From the NCBI RefSeq assembly GCF_041690465.1, contig NZ_JAWLHG010000016.1, positions 1 to 64,000 on the forward strand: a stretch of DNA of 64,000 bases, in the 5' to 3' direction. The position numbers and the translations under genes were made by a program. Origin of the DNA: Falsiroseomonas sp041690465. GTDB taxonomy: Bacteria > Pseudomonadota > Alphaproteobacteria > Acetobacterales > Acetobacteraceae. Positions 54,051 to 63,343 of the stretch are shown here, piece after piece; position 1 is the first letter of the stretch, and every line of letters begins with the position of its first letter. The notes below the pieces were generated by a model that did not search any database, was not told the origin of the DNA, and was given only the letters and a program-made list of their open reading frames with translations.

Positions 54051-55016
54051 ATGCCAAGCCAGACCCGCACGATCGTCATCGCCGGCGCCACATCCGGCAT
54101 CGGGCTGGCGACCGCCCTGGCCTTCGCGCGCAGCGGCGCGCATCTCGTGCTGCTGGCGCGCCGCGCCGAGGCGCTGGAAGACTGCGCCAGGCGCTGCGAG
54201 GCAGCCGGCAGCCCGCGCGCGATCGCCGTCCCCGGCGACGTTGCCGATCCCGCCGCGATGCAGGAGCTCGCGCGCCGTGCGATCGCGGAGACCGGGCGCA
54301 TCGATGTCTGGGTGAACATGGCCGGCGTCGGCGCCGTCGGCCGCTTCGAGGAGATCCCGCTCGAGGTGCACCGCCGCACCATCGAGACCAACCTGATCGG
54401 CGCCCTGAACGGCTGCCACGCCGCGCTGCCGCACATGCTGGCGCGCGATGCCGGGGTGATCGTGAACATGGGCTCGATCGGATCCCGCGTGCCGGTTCCC
54501 TTCGCCCCCGCCTATGCCGCCAGCAAATGGGGCGTGGCGGGGCTGACCGACTCGCTGCGGCACGAGTTCCGGTCGCGCTCGAGGGTCCAGGTTTGCGGGG
54601 TCTACCCCACAGTGGTGGACACGCCGGCCGTGGTGCACGCGGCCAACCATTCCGGCCGCGCCTTCACCGGTGGGCCGATGCTCTCGCCCACGCATGTGGC
54701 CGAGCGGATCCTGGACCTTGTCGCGCGGCCGCGGCGGGCGCTGCGGATCGGCCTGGGGCATGCCGCCGTGCCGGGCTTCTGGCTGGCACCCGAGGCGGCG
54801 GGCCGGGCCTTTGGCCGCGTCATGCGCCGCGGCCTGGACCGAGGGCCGCGCGCGCCGCGCACCAACGGAGCCGTGCTGGCGCCTATGCCGGACCGCCCCG
54901 CGACAACGCTGGGCTTGCGGACCAGGGCGCAGCATCGCCTCGCCGTGACGGCCATCGGCGCCGCGGTGGGGCTGGTGGCGCTCGGCGGCCTGCTCGCCGG
55001 GGCGCGGCGCAGCTGA
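54051..55016 (+). CDS. SDR-family oxidoreductase with a C-terminal membrane segment
   Basis: A 321-residue short-chain dehydrogenase. Cofactor loop IVIAGATSGIGLATALAFAR with VLLARRAEALEDCARR favouring NADP; NMAG; catalytic N in IETNLIGALNGC, S in NMGSIGSRVPVP, and YAASKWGVAGLTDSL. After the core domain (~240 residues) comes an 80-residue extension ending in a hydrophobic span (AVTAIGAAVGLVALGGLLAG), suggesting attachment to the membrane. Substrate unknown. It stands alone between the TRAP operon and the convergent DUF1232 gene. Confidence 0.9.
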   Translation: MPSQTRTIVIAGATSGIGLATALAFARSGAHLVLLARRAEALEDCARRCEAAGSPRAIAVPGDVADPAAMQELARRAIAETGRIDVWVNMAGVGAVGRFEEIPLEVHRRTIETNLIGALNGCHAALPHMLARDAGVIVNMGSIGSRVPVPFAPAYAASKWGVAGLTDSLRHEFRSRSRVQVCGVYPTVVDTPAVVHAANHSGRAFTGGPMLSPTHVAERILDLVARPRRALRIGLGHAAVPGFWLAPEAAGRAFGRVMRRGLDRGPRAPRTNGAVLAPMPDRPATTLGLRTRAQHRLAVTAIGAAVGLVALGGLLAGARRS

Positions 55017-55020
55017 CCCC

Positions 55021-55401
55021 TCAGGCCGCGCCTCCGGGCCAGAGCCACCACAGCAGCAGGGCCGCCCCGGCGGCCCAGAGAACGACGACGGCAGCCGCGC
55101 CCGCCAGGCTGCGCGGCCGCCGTCCTGCCGCCTCGGCGGCCGCGCGACACTCGGCGAGCACCGGTGCCGGAACCAGCTTCGTCACCGCCAATATGCCGAG
55201 CGGCACGACCACCAGGTCGTCCAGGTAGCCCAGCACCGGTACGAAGTCCGGGATCAGGTCGATGGGCGAGAGCGCATAGGCCGCGACCGCGATCGCCAAC
55301 GCCCTTGCGTACCAGGGAGTCGCGGGATGCCGCGCGGCGAGCCACACCGCATGCACGTCCCGCCTGATGCCGCGTGCCCAGCGCTTTGCCGCCTCAAGCA
55401 T
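55021..55401 (-). CDS. DUF1232 (YkvA-type) membrane protein
   Basis: A 126-residue protein from ATG 55401, which overlaps the upstream ATPase stop by eight bases. The DUF1232 core is clear: ATPWYARALAIAVAAYALSP then IDLIPDFVPVLGYLDDLVVV and PLGILAVTKLVP. A C-terminal span (LAGAAAVVVLWAAGAALLLW) follows. Function of the family unknown. Translational coupling suggests it is made together with the P-type ATPase. Confidence 0.88.
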   Translation of the reverse strand: MLEAAKRWARGIRRDVHAVWLAARHPATPWYARALAIAVAAYALSPIDLIPDFVPVLGYLDDLVVVPLGILAVTKLVPAPVLAECRAAAEAAGRRPRSLAGAAAVVVLWAAGAALLLWWLWPGGAA

Positions 55402-57715
55402 GTGAAGCAAGCCCTGCCCTCTCCACCTCGGCCGACATGCCCGCCAGCGTCTCCTCCTCCGCTGTCAGGTGCAGGCGCAGCAGCGCCTCGAGGGCGAACA
55501 GGCTCCGACGCAGTTCCGGCGCGGTCGCCTGCCAGTCACCCTCGGCCGCGAGCCGCAGCAGCATGCCGATGCGCTCGGCCAGGCCCTCGATCTCGGCATG
55601 CATGCGCAGCAGGGCGCCCATCGGATCCTGCCCGCCCAGCCGCTCTGCCGCGGCGGGATAGAGCGCGCGCTCCTCCGCCTGCTGATGCGGCACCAGTTCC
55701 GCACGCAGCCGGCGCTCCACCTCGACCAGCGCAGGCAGGGCCGCAGGCGTGGGACCGATCGCTTCCGCGCCCTCGCGCAGCGCCTCGGCGAGTTCGCGCA
55801 GCCCGGCATGCTCGGCGTGGCGTTCGGCAAGGCCGGCCGCGGCCGGCAGGCTGGCCGGCGCCTCCTCCTCGGGTCCCGGCCGCAGCGCGGTGAGCGCGAA
55901 GAGGATGGCGAAGACGTCGATCGCCTCCTGCACCAGCGCGCCGGCCAGCGGGGCGAGGTACCCCGCCGCCGCAACGCCCATCGCCAGGCCCGAGAGGCCC
56001 ATGCCGAGCAGGATCGCGCGCAGCGCCACGCTCCGGGCGCGACGCGCGATCGCCACCGCCTCCGCCACCCGGTCCACCCGGTCCACCAGCAGCACCACGT
56101 CGCCGGCCTCGGCAGCCGCGGCGGTGCCGTGCGCGCCCATGGCGATGCCGACGTCGGCCGCAGCCAGCGCCGGTGCGTCGTTCACGCCGTCGCCGACCAT
56201 AGCCGTCGGCGCGGCCTCGGATTCCGCGCGAACGGCGGCAATCTTGTCGTCCGGCGCCTGCTCTGCCAGCACGGCGTCCAGGCGCAGGGCACGGCCGATC
56301 GGCGCGGCGGCGGCAGCGCGGTCGCCGGTGAGCAGCACGATCCGCCGCACGCCGAGGGCGCGCAGCCGCCGCACCGCGCGCGGTGCCTCCTGCCTTAGGC
56401 CATCGGCCATGACGAAGGCGGCGACCGCGCGACCATCCATCGCCAGCCAGGCGACCGACCCGGCGGCGGCGGCGACCTGCGCGGCGACGCCGAAACCCTC
56501 CTCCGCCCGGATGCCCGCCGAGCGAAGAAAGCCCTCGGCGCCGAGCAGCAGCGTATGGCCTTCCACCGTGCCGGTGACGCCGCCGCCGGCGACCTCCGCG
56601 ACGCTTTCCGGCATCGGCAGCGCGACGCCGCGCGCCACTGCCGCCGCGACCAGCGCCGCCGACACCGGATGGGTGGAGCCCTGCGCGAGCGCGGCACCGA
56701 GGCGCAGCGCCTCGGCCCGGCCAAGCGCCGGATCGGCATCCAGAGCGGCCAGGCGCGGGCGGCCGGGCGTGAGCGTGCCGGTCTTGTCGAACAGCACGGT
56801 ACGCACGCGCGCCAGGCGCTCCAGCGCGCCGCCGCCCTTGACCACGATGCCGCGCGTAGCGGCCCGGCCGATGCCCGCCACCAGCGCAACCGGGGCGGCG
56901 AGGATGAGCGGACAGGGGGTGGCCACCACCAGCACCGCCAGTCCACGAACCGGATCGCCGCTCAGCAGCCAGGCGCCGCCCGCCACCGCGGCGGTGAACG
57001 CGACGAAGCCCACCGCCCAGCGATCCGCCAGCCGCACCAACGGCGCACGCGCCGCCGCGGCCTCCTGCGTCAGCCGCAGGATGGCGGCATAGGTGCTGCC
57101 GGCGGCATCCTGGGTGGCGCGCAGGCGGAAGGCGTGGCCGGCATTCACCCCGCCGCTGCGCAGCCGCGCGCCAGGGGCGAACTCCACCGGCAGCGATTCG
57201 CCGGTCAGCGCGCTTTCGTCCAGCGTGGCGGCGCCGTCCTGCAGCACGCCATCGGCCGGTACGGTCTCGCCGGGGCGGATCAGCAGCAGGTCGCCGGGGC
57301 GGATCTCCGCCACGCCGATGTCCTCGATCGCCTCGCCGGCGATGCGGGAGGTGCGGCGCGGCGCGCGGGCGACGAGGTCGGTCAGTGCGCGGGTGGCACG
57401 GCCCTCGGCCCAGGCTTCCAGCGCCTCGCCGCCGGCCACCATCAGGCCGATCACCGCCGCGGCCGCTTCCTCCCCGAGCAGGACGGCGCCGAGGATGGCA
57501 GCCAGCGCCACCGCATCCACGCCGATCCGACCACCGAGCAGCGACCGCACCAGGCCGACCGCGACATGCGCAGCCACCGGCAGGGCCGCGGCCGCCCAGG
57601 CCCAGGAGGCCAGTTCCGAGCGCCCGCCCAGGGCCAGCGCGCCACCCAGGGCAAGTCCGGCCAACACCCAGCCGAGAAGCAGGTATCGTCGCATCGTCCC
57701 ATATAGCCGCCTCAT
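55394..57715 (-). CDS. Heavy-metal-type P-type ATPase with a C-terminal hemerythrin (HHE) domain
   Basis: A 773-residue protein from ATG 57715 (57694 is a close alternative). P1B-type core: DESALTGESLPV (actuator TGES), VVATPCPLILAAPVALVAGI (membrane metal motif CPL rather than CPC), phosphorylation site FDKTGTLT near 308, and MVGDGVNDAPALAAADVGIA near 508. No N-terminal metal-binding CxxC domain is present. Residues ~630-755 form a hemerythrin-like four-helix domain with iron-ligand-type residues in ERHAEHAGLREL, VPHQQAEERALYP, MHAEIEGL and LLRLHLTAEEETL. Transported metal unknown. Confidence 0.9.
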   Translation of the reverse strand: MRRLYGTMRRYLLLGWVLAGLALGGALALGGRSELASWAWAAAALPVAAHVAVGLVRSLLGGRIGVDAVALAAILGAVLLGEEAAAAVIGLMVAGGEALEAWAEGRATRALTDLVARAPRRTSRIAGEAIEDIGVAEIRPGDLLLIRPGETVPADGVLQDGAATLDESALTGESLPVEFAPGARLRSGGVNAGHAFRLRATQDAAGSTYAAILRLTQEAAAARAPLVRLADRWAVGFVAFTAAVAGGAWLLSGDPVRGLAVLVVATPCPLILAAPVALVAGIGRAATRGIVVKGGGALERLARVRTVLFDKTGTLTPGRPRLAALDADPALGRAEALRLGAALAQGSTHPVSAALVAAAVARGVALPMPESVAEVAGGGVTGTVEGHTLLLGAEGFLRSAGIRAEEGFGVAAQVAAAAGSVAWLAMDGRAVAAFVMADGLRQEAPRAVRRLRALGVRRIVLLTGDRAAAAAPIGRALRLDAVLAEQAPDDKIAAVRAESEAAPTAMVGDGVNDAPALAAADVGIAMGAHGTAAAAEAGDVVLLVDRVDRVAEAVAIARRARSVALRAILLGMGLSGLAMGVAAAGYLAPLAGALVQEAIDVFAILFALTALRPGPEEEAPASLPAAAGLAERHAEHAGLRELAEALREGAEAIGPTPAALPALVEVERRLRAELVPHQQAEERALYPAAAERLGGQDPMGALLRMHAEIEGLAERIGMLLRLAAEGDWQATAPELRRSLFALEALLRLHLTAEEETLAGMSAEVERAGLASHA

Positions 57716-58129
57716 CCGCCCCAGCGCGTTGCCCTGTATCAAGGCCGGAGGCCAGCGGGACCTTTTCTACTGGCCATTCCGCGGCGGAGCGCCTAGATAG
57801 GCTCCGGGCTGGCCTTCGATTCGGGGTGCGGCCTACGCTGCGATGGCAGCGGGTCCGAGCAGTCCGTGGCGTCCGAGCAGGGACGATGGCGGCGTTTCCG
57901 GCCACATGGGCTCCCTTCTGGGGTGGCGATCCCGGCATTGTCCGGGCGCTGCCTTCCCATGCCGCCCGAGACGCTGTGCATCCCCCTTCGGGCATTCCCC
58001 AATCCCAGGGGACGGCGCCACAGCTCCCGGTTCCCCGCGTCGTCGTGTTTTCGGCCGTCCGCATGGATTCCATGCGGCGGCACGCTGTCATGGCCGCGCG
58101 CATCCGGCGCCGGCCGAGAAGGACGACGC
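57716..58129 (+). other. 414-base non-coding interval, including the pnp leader
   Basis: No frame here has convincing coding character. It lies between the divergent ATPase gene and pnp and must hold both promoters. It contains a 10-base direct repeat GTCCGAGCAG (57853-57862 and 57871-57880) and a stem-loop at 58059-58077. No rpsO precedes pnp, unlike in many proteobacteria. Confidence 0.6.
58059..58077 (+). promoter_or_regulatory. Stem-loop in the pnp 5' leader
   Basis: CCGCATGG (58059-58066) and CCATGCGG (58070-58077) are perfect arms around ATT, ending 52 bases before the pnp ATG. In other bacteria pnp mRNA is autoregulated through a leader hairpin cut by RNase III and then degraded by PNPase; this stem could be part of such a control, though it is short. 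Confidence 0.35.
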
Positions 58130-60385
58130 ATGTTCGACAAGTACTTCCGCAAGGAAATCTCCTGGGGCGGCCAGCTCCTGGTCCTGGAGACCGGGAAGGT
58201 TGCCCGTCAGGCCGATGGCGCGGTAATGGCCCGCCTCGGCGACACCATCGTGCTCTGCACCGCGGTGGGCAGCCGCAGCGTGAAGCCCGGCCAGGATTTC
58301 TTCCCGCTGACGGTGAACTACCAGGAGAAGGCCTTCGCCGCGGGCAAGATCCCCGGCGGCTTCTTCAAGCGCGAGGGCCGTCCCTCGGAGGCCGAGACGC
58401 TGATCTCCCGCCTCATCGACCGACCGATCCGCCCGCTGTTTCCCGATGGGTTCCGCAACGAGGTTCAGGTGGTCGCGACGGTGCTGTCGCATGACCTGGA
58501 GAACGACCCCGACATCGTCGCGATGGTCGGCTGCTCCGCCGCGCTGACGCTCTCGGGCATTCCCTTCTTCGGCCCGATCGCCGGTGCCCGCGTGGGCTAT
58601 GTGGATGGCGGCTACGTGCTGAACCCCACCCTGGCGCAGCGCAAGCAGAGCCAGCTCGACCTCGTGGTCGCCGGCACCGCCGAGGGCGTGCTGATGGTGG
58701 AATCCGAGGCGCAGGAGCTCTCGGAAGAGGTGATGCTCGGCGCCGTGGAGTTCGGCCACAAGGCCTTCCAGTCGGTCATCCAGGGCATCATCGAGCTGGC
58801 CGAGGTGGCCGCGAAGGAGCCCTGGGCGCTGCCCGAGCCCTCCGAGGCGGAGAAGACGCTCAAGGCCCGCATCGCCGAGCTCGGCCGCGCGCCGATGGCC
58901 GAGGCCTACAAGATCGTCGAGAAGCTGGCCCGCCAGAACGCGGTCGGTGCCGCGAAGAAGGCCGTGGTCGCCCAGCTGGAGGCCGAGGGCGTCGATGCCG
59001 GCGCCGCCAAGGGCCTGCTGAAGGAGCTCGAGGCGGACGTGGTCCGCAACGCGATCCTCGACACCGGGCTGCGCATCGACGGCCGCGACACCAAGACGGT
59101 GCGCCAGATCACCGCCGAGGTTGGCGTACTGCCGCGCGCGCATGGCTCGGCGCTGTTCACCCGCGGCGAGACGCAGGCCTTCTGCGTGGCGACGCTCGGC
59201 ACCGGGCAGGACGAGCAGATCATCGATGCGCTGGCGGGCGAGTACCGCGAGCACTTCATGCTGCACTACAACTTCCCCCCCTACTCGGTGAACGAGACGG
59301 GCCGCATGGGCTCGCCCGGCCGGCGTGAGGTTGGCCATGGCAAGCTCGCCTGGCGCGCGATCCGCCCGCTGCTGCCGGAGAAGGAGAAGTTCCCCTACAC
59401 GATGCGCATGGTCAGCGAAATCACCGAGAGCAACGGCTCCTCCTCGATGGCGACGGTCTGCGGCACCTCGCTGTCGCTGATGGATGCGGGCGCGCCGCTG
59501 AAGCGCCCCTGCGCCGGCATCGCGATGGGCCTGATCAAGGAGGATCGCGGCTTCGCGGTGCTGTCGGACATCCTCGGCGACGAGGACCATCTCGGCGACA
59601 TGGACTTCAAGGTGGCCGGGTCGGAGCAGGGCATCACCGCCCTGCAGATGGACATCAAGATCACCTCGATCACCTTCGAGATCATGAAGATCGCGCTCGG
59701 CCAGGCGAGGGACGGGCGACTGCACATCCTCGGCGAGATGGCCAAGGGGATCAGCGGGGCGCGCGGCGACGTGGCCGCGACCGCGCCGAGGATCACCGTG
59801 ATCAACATCAACAAGGACAAGATCCGCGACGTGATCGGCTCCGGCGGCAAGGTGATCCGCGAGATCACCGAGCAGACCGGCACCAAGATCGACATCGACG
59901 ACGACGGCACCATCAAGGTGGCGGCGACGACGATCGAGGCGGCGCAGAAGGCGATCGACTGGATCCAGGGCATCGTCGCCGAGCCGGAGATGGGCAAGAT
60001 CTACAACGGCAAGGTGGTGAAGACCGCCGAGTTCGGCGCCTTCGTGAACTTCCTCGGCGCCAAGGACGGCCTGGTCCATATCAGCGAGCTCGCCAACGAG
60101 CGGGTGCAGAAGACCACCGACCTCGTCAAGGAAGGCGATGCGGTGAAGGTGAAGGTCATCGGCTTCGACGACCGCGGCAAGGTGAAGCTGTCCATGCGGG
60201 TCGTGGACCAGGCCACCGGCGCTGACATCACCGAGCAGGTCGGCGCCCGCCGGCCGCGCGAGGATGGCGAAGGCGGCGGTGGCGACCGGGGCGACCGTGG
60301 GCCGCGCCGCGAGCGCGACCGCGGCGACCGCCCCTATCGTCCGCGTCGCGAGGGCGGCGGTAACGACCGCGACGCGGCCGAGTAA
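58130..60385 (+). CDS. pnp: Polyribonucleotide nucleotidyltransferase (PNPase)
   Basis: A 751-residue protein from ATG 58130 with GAGAAGGA upstream. PNPase degrades RNA 3'-5' phosphorolytically and is part of the degradosome. Visible in order: the first RNase PH domain (TGKVARQADGAVMARLGDTI, FKREGRPSEAETLISRLIDR), a helical linker, the second RNase PH domain with the active-site region (FPYTMRMVSEITESNGSSSM, LSDILGDEDHLGDMDFKVAG), the KH domain with its GxxG loop (VIGSGGKVIREITEQTG), and an S1 domain (IYNGKVVKTAEFGAFVNFLG). An Arg/Gly/Asp-rich tail of ~45 residues follows. A hairpin 23 bases after the stop closes the transcript. Confidence 0.97.
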   Translation: MFDKYFRKEISWGGQLLVLETGKVARQADGAVMARLGDTIVLCTAVGSRSVKPGQDFFPLTVNYQEKAFAAGKIPGGFFKREGRPSEAETLISRLIDRPIRPLFPDGFRNEVQVVATVLSHDLENDPDIVAMVGCSAALTLSGIPFFGPIAGARVGYVDGGYVLNPTLAQRKQSQLDLVVAGTAEGVLMVESEAQELSEEVMLGAVEFGHKAFQSVIQGIIELAEVAAKEPWALPEPSEAEKTLKARIAELGRAPMAEAYKIVEKLARQNAVGAAKKAVVAQLEAEGVDAGAAKGLLKELEADVVRNAILDTGLRIDGRDTKTVRQITAEVGVLPRAHGSALFTRGETQAFCVATLGTGQDEQIIDALAGEYREHFMLHYNFPPYSVNETGRMGSPGRREVGHGKLAWRAIRPLLPEKEKFPYTMRMVSEITESNGSSSMATVCGTSLSLMDAGAPLKRPCAGIAMGLIKEDRGFAVLSDILGDEDHLGDMDFKVAGSEQGITALQMDIKITSITFEIMKIALGQARDGRLHILGEMAKGISGARGDVAATAPRITVININKDKIRDVIGSGGKVIREITEQTGTKIDIDDDGTIKVAATTIEAAQKAIDWIQGIVAEPEMGKIYNGKVVKTAEFGAFVNFLGAKDGLVHISELANERVQKTTDLVKEGDAVKVKVIGFDDRGKVKLSMRVVDQATGADITEQVGARRPREDGEGGGGDRGDRGPRRERDRGDRPYRPRREGGGNDRDAAE

Positions 60386-60407
60386 CACCGCGAAACTGTA
60401 GGCGTGC

Positions 60408-60435
60408 CGCCGGGGCCTCCCAAAAGGCTCCGGCG
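60408..60435 (+). terminator. Hairpin after pnp
   Basis: An 11-pair stem (60408-60418 with 60425-60435, one G-U pair) around a CCCAAA loop, 23 bases after the pnp stop. There is no T tract, so it may act mainly as a 3' stabiliser. Confidence 0.5.
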
Positions 60436-60508
60436 ACGCCATATTGCTGCGATACGCGCCGGGTCCGCCCGGCAGAGTCACCTGGACAGTCACCGGAGCA
60501 TAGAAGCG

Positions 60509-61909
<1,401 letters not shown>

Positions 61910-61926
61910 CGGCCGCTCGCCGCGAA

Positions 61927-61955
61927 GGCCCGCCCGGCACAGAGCCGGACGGGCC
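61927..61955. terminator. Bidirectional terminator-like hairpin
   Basis: GGCCCGCCCGGC (61927-61938) and GCCGGACGGGCC (61944-61955) form a 12-base stem with one mismatch around ACAGA. It lies exactly between the convergent NMO-like and Tyr/Gly-rich genes, so it could serve both. Confidence 0.55.
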
Positions 61956-61961
61956 GCGGCA

Positions 61962-62411
61962 TCAGTCGAACCAGCCGCCGTCGAACCAGCCGTCGTCGCG
62001 CTCGCGCTCGGCATAGCCACCACCATAGCCGTAGCCCGTATAGCCGCGGTTGTACTGGTTATAGCCACTGAAATCGGGCTCACGGTCGAAGCGCTCGAAG
62101 CGCTCGCCACCAGCATAGGGGGTGCCATAGCGCGGGGTGCGCGGGCCGTAGCCATAGTCACGGCCGTAGTAGCCACGCTGCTGGCCAGCACGTCGCTCCT
62201 CCTCGCGCCCCATCTGGTAGCCGCGGTTGAAGGTGTCGCGGTCGCGCTGGTAGTTGCGGCCCTGGCCCCAGTCGCGCCCACCGGGCTGGTCCATCGCGCC
62301 GCGGTCGTAACCGTAGGTCCAGGTCTGCTGCGCCGAAGCGGAGCCCGGTGCCATGGCACCAGCCGCGATCACGGCGGCGCCGAGCAGCGCCGCGCCGAAA
62401 TTCTTCCTCAT
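61962..62411 (-). CDS. Secreted Tyr/Gly/Arg-rich low-complexity protein
   Basis: A 149-residue protein from ATG 62411, preceded by the strong ribosome-binding site AAGGAGGA. A clear signal peptide (MRKNFGAALLGAAVIAAGAM, cleavage after GSASA) leads to a mature chain rich in Tyr, Gly, Arg and Asp, e.g. YYGRDYGYGPRTPRYGTPY and YNRGYTGYGYGGGYAERER, ending DDGWFDGGWFD. No folded domain recognised. The composition suggests a disordered envelope or matrix protein. It is divergent from the OmpR-type regulator gene at 62609. Confidence 0.75.
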   Translation of the reverse strand: MRKNFGAALLGAAVIAAGAMAPGSASAQQTWTYGYDRGAMDQPGGRDWGQGRNYQRDRDTFNRGYQMGREEERRAGQQRGYYGRDYGYGPRTPRYGTPYAGGERFERFDREPDFSGYNQYNRGYTGYGYGGGYAERERDDGWFDGGWFD

Positions 62412-62608
62412 CCCTTGTCCTCCTTGCGGTGTCGGGGAGACACGGCACCGGGGGTGGATCCGGAAATCCGCGTCAGGGATAGAATCGGGCAGAATGGAGG
62501 CAGGTTTCGTCTGCGGGCGAATCATGCGCCGCCGCCACCGACCCAGCGGCGCGTGACAGGGCGGCCATCTGCTGCTTATGTCGGCCTGAAGCCAGAACGG
62601 TTCGGGGA

Positions 62609-63343
62609 ATGGCACAGGGCGCTTCGCGCATCGCCGTGGTCGAGGACGAGGCGGACCTCCGCGAGGTCATCGTCGAGTATCTGCACGCCCAGGGCTTCGC
62701 GGCGCTACCCTGCGCCGATGGCGCCGCGCTCGACGCCGCGCTGGCCGAGGCGCCCCTGGAGGCCGTGCTGCTCGACCTCAACCTGCCGCGCGAGGGCGGG
62801 CTCTCCATCGCGCGCCGGCTGCGGGCGCTGCCGGCACCGCCCGGAATCCTGATGGTGACCGCGCTCGGCGAGGCGACGGACCGCGTCGTCGGCCTGGAAC
62901 TCGGCGCCGACGACTACATCGGCAAGCCATTCGAGCTCCGCGAGCTGCTGGCCAGGCTGCGGAGCGTGCTGCGCCGCCGCCGTGCCCGCGGCGTGGCGGC
63001 CGCGCCGCCGGCGACGCGGCCTGCGCCCGCGCCGGAGGAGACGCGCTTCGCCGGGTATCGCCTGCTGCCCGCGGAGCGCCGCCTGCTCGACCGGGACGGC
63101 GCCGAGGTGCCGCTGACGCCGATGGAGTTCGACCTGCTGCAGCACCTTGCCGAGCACCCCGGCCAGGTGCTGACGCGCGAGCGGCTGCTGCGCCTCTCGC
63201 ACGGCAAGCCGGCCGATCCCTTCGACCGCTCGGTGGACATCCGCATCACCCGGCTGCGGCGCAAGCTGGAAGCCGATCCCGCCAATCCCCGCCTGATCCG
63301 CACCGTGCGCGGCCAGGGCTACACCTTCGCCCCCGATGACTGA
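62609..63343 (+). CDS. OmpR-family response regulator
   Basis: A 244-residue protein. The receiver domain is intact: acidic pocket VVEDEADLREV, phosphoacceptor D56 in VLLDLNLPREGG, T at VTALGEATDR and K106 in IGKPFELREL. A Pro/Ala linker leads to a winged-helix DNA-binding domain (PLTPMEFDLLQHLAEHPGQV, RSVDIRITRLRRKLEADP, IRTVRGQGYTF). Its stop overlaps the kinase start by eight bases, so the two form a two-component pair. Confidence 0.93.
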   Translation: MAQGASRIAVVEDEADLREVIVEYLHAQGFAALPCADGAALDAALAEAPLEAVLLDLNLPREGGLSIARRLRALPAPPGILMVTALGEATDRVVGLELGADDYIGKPFELRELLARLRSVLRRRRARGVAAAPPATRPAPAPEETRFAGYRLLPAERRLLDRDGAEVPLTPMEFDLLQHLAEHPGQVLTRERLLRLSHGKPADPFDRSVDIRITRLRRKLEADPANPRLIRTVRGQGYTFAPDD

